Positions 57,765 through 64,000 of a stretch of DNA of 64,000 nucleotides are shown one piece after another (the stretch's first letter is position 1; every line of letters begins with the position of its first letter). Where the stretch lies: positions 8,482,400 to 8,546,399 of the forward strand of contig NW_004955487.1 in the NCBI RefSeq assembly GCF_000276665.1. The letters run 5' to 3'. The notes under the pieces are model-generated. The model ran no database searches, had not been told where the DNA came from, and worked only from the letters and a program-made list of their open reading frames with translations. A program made the translations under genes and the position numbers. Source of the DNA: Chinchilla lanigera (taxonomy: Eukaryota; Chordata; Mammalia; Rodentia; Chinchillidae).

Positions 57765-57933
57765 CCAGGAGACATTTATTTCCACCACTGGGAAGAGAGG
57801 GGGCTCACTGTGACTGGCATCTAATATGTGGCCAGCAGTGCTATGGAAGATGCTACAAAGTACAGGGCATCATCTCACAACAAAGAATTATATGGCCCCA
57901 GAATACCAAGAGTACTGCTGTCAGAAAACCCTG
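57765..57933 (-). mobile_element. MER20 DNA transposon (hAT-Charlie), inverted
   Basis: Plus-strand text 'ctggcatctaatatgtggcc', 'agcagtgctatggaagatgc', 'acaacaaagaattatatggc' and the terminal 'ctgtcagaaaaccctg' at 57918-57933 match the reverse complement of MER20. It retains one recognisable terminal inverted repeat. Confidence 0.82.
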
Positions 57934-58379
57934 CTCTGGCATTTATCAAAATTTGTCTGGTTTTAATATTAGTGAATACAATGCCCTTCTATTTCCAAAG
58001 TCATCCCTTCATCCCTTATTAATGTGCAAATGCCAAAAGATCATATTTTTCCCAACCTTCCTGTAAGGCAGAAATTTCTTCACAGCTTGTTACATGTTCA
58101 TACTGTCGACTTCACTCATTTCCACAGCACAATGTCTATTGTCTCATGGTTTCCATGGTAAAAGGTCTATCTGCTATTTGCTTAGATTATTTTTTGCCTG
58201 CTCATGCCATTTTGGAAATATTTTACAAAATGAAGACTCCAGGGTCAAATTTAATATATTCTCTTCAATTGTATTCCTCATTTATTTTTTCCTATACAAA
58301 GATATAGTATTTCGTGGAACTTAAACAATTCACAATGTCTGTGCAGTGTATAGGGCTCTAAGATATGATGGGAAGAATT
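57934..58379. other. Unassigned non-coding sequence
   Basis: No feature recognised. Confidence 0.4.
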
Positions 58380-58520
58380 ATAAAATAAAAATATTAGCTG
58401 TAGCAAGGCTCTTCAAAGACTGATTCACTCCCCACCTCCATTTAACAGACAGGGAATAGAGACCCAGGCAGATTGTGATCTGTTCAGAGCTAACCAGCTA
58501 CTTGCACAGGGCTACACCAA
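58380..58520 (-). mobile_element. Possible MIR SINE, inverted
   Basis: 'cctccatttaacagacaggg', 'aatagagacccaggcagatt' and 'agctaaccagctacttgcac' resemble the inverted MIR core. Confidence 0.5.
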
Positions 58521-60899
58521 AAGCATTGCTATTTGCTGGGCTGTGCTTTCTTCATAAAGCACTTGGAACAGCATGTTGTAAAATCCAATCCACGAGTATT
58601 AGGACATGCAGACCAGTAGGCGTGTGCATATCTGTATGCACGCATGCGCACATGTGTGTGTCTAACTGCATTCCCCACCTTATCATATTTCGGAAACCTT
58701 CAGATAGTGATAAAGGAAAATGTAAAATAATGATTTAACTTTCCTGTGTACTGCAGAAGCATTTAGAGGGATGAGGGGCTGTAGACCACTTGGAAGCCAA
58801 AATAAAAGATTGAAGCACACAAATCAACTTTACTTGAGAAATCTAAAGCTCCCAATTGAGCTCCTGGCACTTGCTAAGCCAGCAGAGCATGCATAGCAGC
58901 ACTGGGCTACTTTCTACCTCGTCCTTCGTAAGTGCCCACGCTGCCTCCAGAATTTCTTCTACAAAAGGCAAGACTGACCTCAGAATCAAAAGACTCTCAT
59001 GGCCTCCCATTCCTGTCACAAGCCTAAATTTTCAGCATGGCATCTACCTTGCCTCTCCGGTGCTCTCCAGATCCATATCCTGTTCTTATTTGTTAGGACT
59101 CAGTGCTGGGTAGATGTTGCTCCTCATGGACATGCAACAAGTTCCTTCAGACCCTAACACTGGAACCTGGGACCCTCTCCCACTTCTTTTGCAAACAGTG
59201 TTGTTGACCACAAGCACTGCCTTCTCTGATGCTTCAGCCTGGACCAGAGGGAGCAACCTGAAGCACCGCTCTGTAATTTCCCACATCAGAGCCAACTCTG
59301 AGCTATGCCAACAAGATGCCTCTTGAAGACCAAGGACAACCTAGCAGCTTTTGGAAGTGGTCTCCCTCAGACTCCACATACAAACCAAACCCCAGAGTTC
59401 CTCTCCCACCCCTACCTAACTTCTTGCCTAGAGCCAGGTCTTTCCTTACTCAACACACTTTCTAGTCACCTGCAGATCTGTGAGTACAGGTCCAACTCTT
59501 TTGTTGGGTGAGGTAGGAAGTCTTTCCCTCTTTATTCCTAAGAACCACATCACTTCCTGCTCCAGGATGGCCAGGAATGTGATGATCCATTTATTTCCAA
59601 GTCAATCCTAACCGCAATGCTGCAATATAATAGCTATCTTCAAAGGCAACATGACAAGCACGCTTATTTATGGTTATTTTTTGAAGATTAGATCTTTCCG
59701 CCACAGCCAGACTCTCCAGTTCCTGGTAGCTGCCCTTCCTCCAGCTTGGGAGGTATGTGCCCAAATGTCTCCATGGTCAGAAAGAAACAGGGCATCTCTT
59801 CCAAGTCCTTGTTCTATAGATGAAGAACGAAAGGAAAAGCTTTATCTATAGATAAAGCTCAAAAGGAATTTTCTAAGGTTCCCACCAAATCAACAACAAA
59901 GCCAGGGCCAGCACATAGGTTGTTCAAGTGCTGTCTTTCTCTAATAGTTCCTGAAATCTCATAATGGGGAATTTTAAATTTCTATGACTCTGAATACACA
60001 TATGAATAGTCAGCAACTGAACAGATATGAAAACCTCAGGAAGCAGTGAACATATGGAAACTGAATCTGGGTCACATTATTCCTTGGGGAACCATCACTT
60101 CTTGTCCTCAAACATAATAACTGCAACCAGAAGGTAAATTTCAGGGGCAGACGTATGATGCACACTGTAATTGATTTAGAAGATGTAGTTAGAGGCTGTT
60201 AATAATGCATGTAAGATGCTGAATATTACTTTTCTTATTATAAATATTTAAGAGCATATAGTTTTTAATAGCAGAAGATATTATACAGAGATCAGCTCAT
60301 ATAAATGATGCTGTACTCACCAGTTTCATAAGCCCAAAAATAGACATCATTTCCTGCACCTGGAATAATACAAGTCACATTCTGAAGTGGAAAACAAAGT
60401 CCATTCATGTAATATAGTCTTAATTCAAAGCAAACCTATTAACCTTTGTCACAAGAAGCTGTAGTCTTGGTTATTACAGAAAGATTTTTTTCTATGTGAC
60501 CTTGAGGGTTAGTTTCTTGCTTTGTCTCTTTTGGGGAGTTTTTGTAGCAGTGGTAAAGTTGGAAATTTCTCTCTTTGATTCTTTTGAAGTCAGGTAAGTC
60601 TTTGAATCTTTTAGATAACACTCACTTGCTGGTTAAAGGAAAACAGAAAAATTTGCTTCTACAGGATTGCTAACCAGAATTTATTAGAAAGTTCAGTTGA
60701 GTGGTCTAACCAGTTAGATGGACAAGTCCTTTCCTCTCCCGATAGGAACCAACCATAAGAGTATGTGAGTAAGCTGGTCACTGTTCCCGATGCCTATTCC
60801 AAAAGACGCACTTAAATTTATAGATAAGAATAATTTTCAGAGAAATAAGCTTTCCATTGTCAATCACAAATAGTCAAAAATTGTCAGTAGGGAGTACAG
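58521..60899. other. Unassigned, apparently unique non-coding sequence
   Basis: About 2.4 kb with no recognisable gene or repeat. Frames of 60-87 codons have no domain. Confidence 0.4.
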
Positions 60900-61050
60900 A
60901 GGAGAGTAAAGAACCAGACATAGAAGTCAAATGCATTGATTTAGGATTTGAGAGTTATTGTTTACCAGCTTAGTGACTACAGGCAAGCGATAAATCTTCC
61001 TGGAATCTCAGTTTCATACTCACCAAGAGGAGCTGGTGAGAGCTATACTG
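60900..61050 (+). mobile_element. MIR SINE fragment
   Basis: 'ttaccagcttagtgactaca', 'ggcaagcgataaatcttcct' and 'ggaatctcagtttcatactc' follow sense MIR order. Confidence 0.6.
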
Positions 61051-62759
61051 GACGGTCCTTAGGAAGACTAGAACCACATATGTCTTGCTGTCCATTGCCT
61101 GACATGAAACACCCCGGACACATCTTAGGCAGATTTAGAGGAAATAAATTACTACTCTCAGAGCCAATACAATTGCCAGACAGGCTGTTTATACCATGTG
61201 ATGCACTTTGGCATCATGCCCAAGGAAAAAGTTTAAAATGTTTTAAATCTGAAAACAAGAAAGAAAGCCTAAATTACTTTCATCAAATCTTCACTTGATT
61301 TTTTTAAATCTCCATTTTATTTTCAAAAACTTCTCTACAAGAAAATTTTGGGAGACACAAGGATGAAACTAATTTGTGTGTCCCAGATGACTCAAAATAT
61401 GGGAGGTCACACATCATCTGCCTGCTGCCTGTGGCTGCAGGAGCCAGGGGAGCACTCTGAAAAGAAATGGAGGACATGGAAGCCAAGTAAAAAGCTAAGC
61501 ATTCTTCCCATGTAGATGGTCAGTCTGTACCTGCTGGAAACAAATATGGTAAGCAGAGAAAACAGACTGGAGATAAGTATCTGAACTAGGGGTTAAATAA
61601 GAGACAGGAGCTACAAAGACAGGAGGCTTCAAGGACTTCCTTTCAGTACCTCCACCATGAGTGAGCAGAAACCATCATCTACCCCCACACTGCCTTCTTT
61701 CCAACATGCAGTTTATCAAGTAGAAGGAAAAAATCATTTTTTGCTTAGTTCTAAGTTCAGAAAGTAAAGGGATGTGTAGGAGATGTGAGCAAAAAATACA
61801 ATGTTTAAATTTTAAAAATTATTGCAATAAAAGACACATTGCTATAAATCACTTTCAAAATCCTCCCCCTCACTTCAAACACACTTATCCCATTGGTCCT
61901 GCTGATTTCTGCAGCAGCTCTGTAACCCTACATCTTCTGTTGCACTGCCTTGGCTGTCTCAGGGTCCTGAATCAATTAAAAGTGTTTCCCTTCCATGGTC
62001 ACTTTGACTTTGAGGAAGAAACAGAAGTAGTACAGTACAGCTCTGGTAAATAAGGGATGAGGACACAGCACAGTCCTTTTGGGAGCCTGATTTTCCTTTG
62101 GATGGTACTTGGCAATAGCATTCACTATGCTTTTGATCACACCTCATAGAGACAAACAGGGAAGAGGACTCCACAGCTGCTGCATAAAGTGGCGAGGATG
62201 ATGGGATGAGTGTGTTTGAACTGAGGGGATTATTTTAAGGAGGATCAATGACAATGTGTCCTGTAATAAATTTTTAAAATTTAAGCATTAGCTTTATATT
62301 TTGATCACCCTTTATATCAACTAACACCTGTAATAAATGTGGGACTCATCTTCTATCTTCTGAGGGGTATCAATATTACTTGGCAACATGGCATATCACC
62401 CAAAACAGGGCATCCGCTCTTAGTTCATGTTCTGCACTGTAATTCCAATCCAGGGATTGCTGAAATCCAGCAAATGACTCGTCCAGCCTAAAGACTCACA
62501 TAGGCTTAGTATACCAAGTATAAAAGGTTGAGCTTTAAAAATTAAGTATGGGAATAATATTGTCCAAGTATGAGTCTAATTCCTGGTTTAGGAAGAGAAG
62601 AGCATACTGGACCTCACCATAACCACCTGGGAGACCCAGGTAGCAGCACGTGACAAGTCACACTAAAGAGCTACCCAGCAAAGAAATCTGCCAAGCTCCT
62701 TCCACTCCCATTCCATGAAGGAAAAGTCCAAAATTCCCAAGACATTTTTTATAGAACAG
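61051..62759. other. Unassigned, apparently unique non-coding sequence
   Basis: No recognisable gene or repeat over about 1.7 kb. Frames up to 116 codons (60948-61298) start in the MIR and have no domain. Confidence 0.4.
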
Positions 62760-62905
62760 AGGACTGAAGGTTCTTGGCCCTGTGATACACCCCCAGCCTT
62801 TTTATTATTTACTTTTCTAATTTTGAAAGAGGGTCTTGCTAGGTTGCTAAATTGCCTGAGCTGAGCTCAAACTTGTGATCCTCTTGGCTTAGCTTTTTGC
62901 CACTC
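62760..62905 (-). mobile_element. Truncated B1-dID SINE, inverted
   Basis: The B1 half is visible in reverse ('gaaagagggtcttgctaggt', 'cacttgtgatcctcttgg' type text). Beyond it a short ID remnant shows as plus-strand 'gatacacccccagcc' at about 62787. Order matches the dimer at 44841-45018. Confidence 0.62.
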
Positions 62906-64000
62906 CTTTTTGCTTCTACTCTAAACTGTCTATTTTTGCTTCTACTCTATTCACTATTTTCCATAGTTCAATGTTCTTGAACTTCAATATTTTTCCTCCT
63001 AATGCTACCTGCTGTTTCATCCCAGAATCTTTACCCATTTAAGATTCCTCCCACGTGTTCACCCAATCATATATTCTTTCCATACATGTGTATTGTTTGT
63101 CTAATATGTACCAACCTTTGCTATCCTCACCACTGATAACACAGATATTAGCCAGAAACAAAAACCATTCCACTACTAAAGGAGCCAGAGGAGGTCAGAT
63201 GAGGTTTCCCAAAGGAAGTGTTCTGTTGGTCTCTGATTCTTAGGAAGAAATTGTCATTCTCTAATGTACAGTCCCACTCACACTGAATTTTTTACAGAAC
63301 ACTTATAAGTCATAACCTCAGCTGAGAACTATTTAGTCAATTTAAAGTTTCAAAGTCAAAAATTTCCTTAAGGGCCAACTTGCCCATGGCAAATGGTCAA
63401 CTGCTCATTTTATATGGATATGTCTGACTATAGAAAGGCATGTTTGATTATGGATTCTATTTATCTAGGCATCTTATTTTAACAGCCACTCCCTCCAAAT
63501 CCAAAAGAATTAAATCTTTATTAAATATTTTATGCATCTAATTTCATTTATTCTTTCCCCAGGAATCTTTCAAAGATCTCTCCAGTTGCCACTTGCCCCA
63601 CCCATCTTCTCTGTCTCCTCCTACATTTGTGCTCCAGTTCATCAAAGACTCACCAAACCTGCTTCATAGGGGTGTACTGGTCACTGGCACATCTCCCGGA
63701 TGGGTGTTTTCTCCAGTCCTCTCACTTCTTCCTTCCAAAGAGAGGACATAGCAACCAGGAAAATGCATGTCACATACCTCCAGCTACATGGAGCATTATT
63801 GATCCATGGCTCTGAGGCTCAACATCCATCAGAGACTTTGCACTGAGCACAAACTCCTCAGGGCTACTTTTTACCCACCAGGCTTGGATCAGGGATACAA
63901 AATTTCAGGGATGCCCAAAAATTTAATGAGTATGAAAAACATTTGATGCAATCTTTTTAAAATTAATTATTACAAAACATCCATAACGAATAAAATATCA
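62906..64000. other. Unassigned non-coding sequence
   Basis: No gene or repeat recognised. A 16-base phrase 'ttttgcttctactcta' recurs near 62909 and 62936. Confidence 0.4.

Noticed and set aside
1..64000. CRISPR arrays, bacterial operons or phage-like cassettes
   Set aside because: No regularly spaced identical repeats with unique spacers, no operon-like gene packing and no ribosome-binding-site logic. SINEs, LINEs and LTRs show mammalian nuclear DNA.

Overview
This is a gene-free stretch of a mammalian nuclear genome, most likely from a non-muroid rodent. The base composition is AT-rich with few CpGs. No reading frame has the length, motifs or exon structure of a host gene, and I recognise no RNA gene other than tRNA-derived SINEs. 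Rodent origin is inferred from full-length ID SINEs (tRNA-Ala/BC1-type) and from dimeric SINEs with a B1 half joined to an ID half. Together with the absence of recognisable B2 and B4 SINEs, these point to a squirrel-, dormouse- or beaver-related lineage rather than mouse or rat. The ID copies share a variant with '...GTGAGTTC...GGTACC', which might suggest a castorimorph, but that is a low-confidence guess.

Layout: 0.6-5.9 kb holds old LINE-1 (L1) fragments on the minus strand with a MaLR-like LTR and a MIR. 9.0-10.1 kb has a MaLR-like LTR and a young ID element containing an assembly gap. 11.1-15.0 kb has LTR-like sequence, a 30-bp tandem duplication and a 5'-truncated minus-strand L1 with a perfect 15-bp target-site duplication (TSD). 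18.3-24.7 kb has SINEs, two MaLR-like LTRs, an L2 fragment and a young ID with a perfect TSD. 26.8-30.1 kb is one large L1 with the classic twin-priming inversion, later hit by an ID. 30-36 kb is mostly unassigned with microsatellites, L2 ends and a MIR. 36.3-39.2 kb has a second gap flanked by a 95-bp near-identical repeat, then three L1 3' ends, two of them head to head. 40-47 kb holds an LTR-like element, B1, MIR, L1, MER20 and B1-dID copies, then the best preserved L1 (45826-47073), whose ORF2 C-terminus is still open. 47-64 kb is sparser, with two MaLR-like LTRs, several MIRs, a second MER20, and an exact 82-bp duplication between 51.9 and 54.2 kb.

No genes act together here. The window is best read as intergenic or deep intronic DNA whose history is written in layered retrotransposon insertions. 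I found no credible undescribed biological system. The points most worth checking are the exact 82-bp dispersed duplication, the duplicated flanks at both assembly gaps, the twin-primed and head-to-head L1 structures, and an apparently lineage-specific L1 variant with an internal duplication. Repeat family names come from recalled consensus features, not a database search, and boundaries are approximate unless a TSD fixes them.
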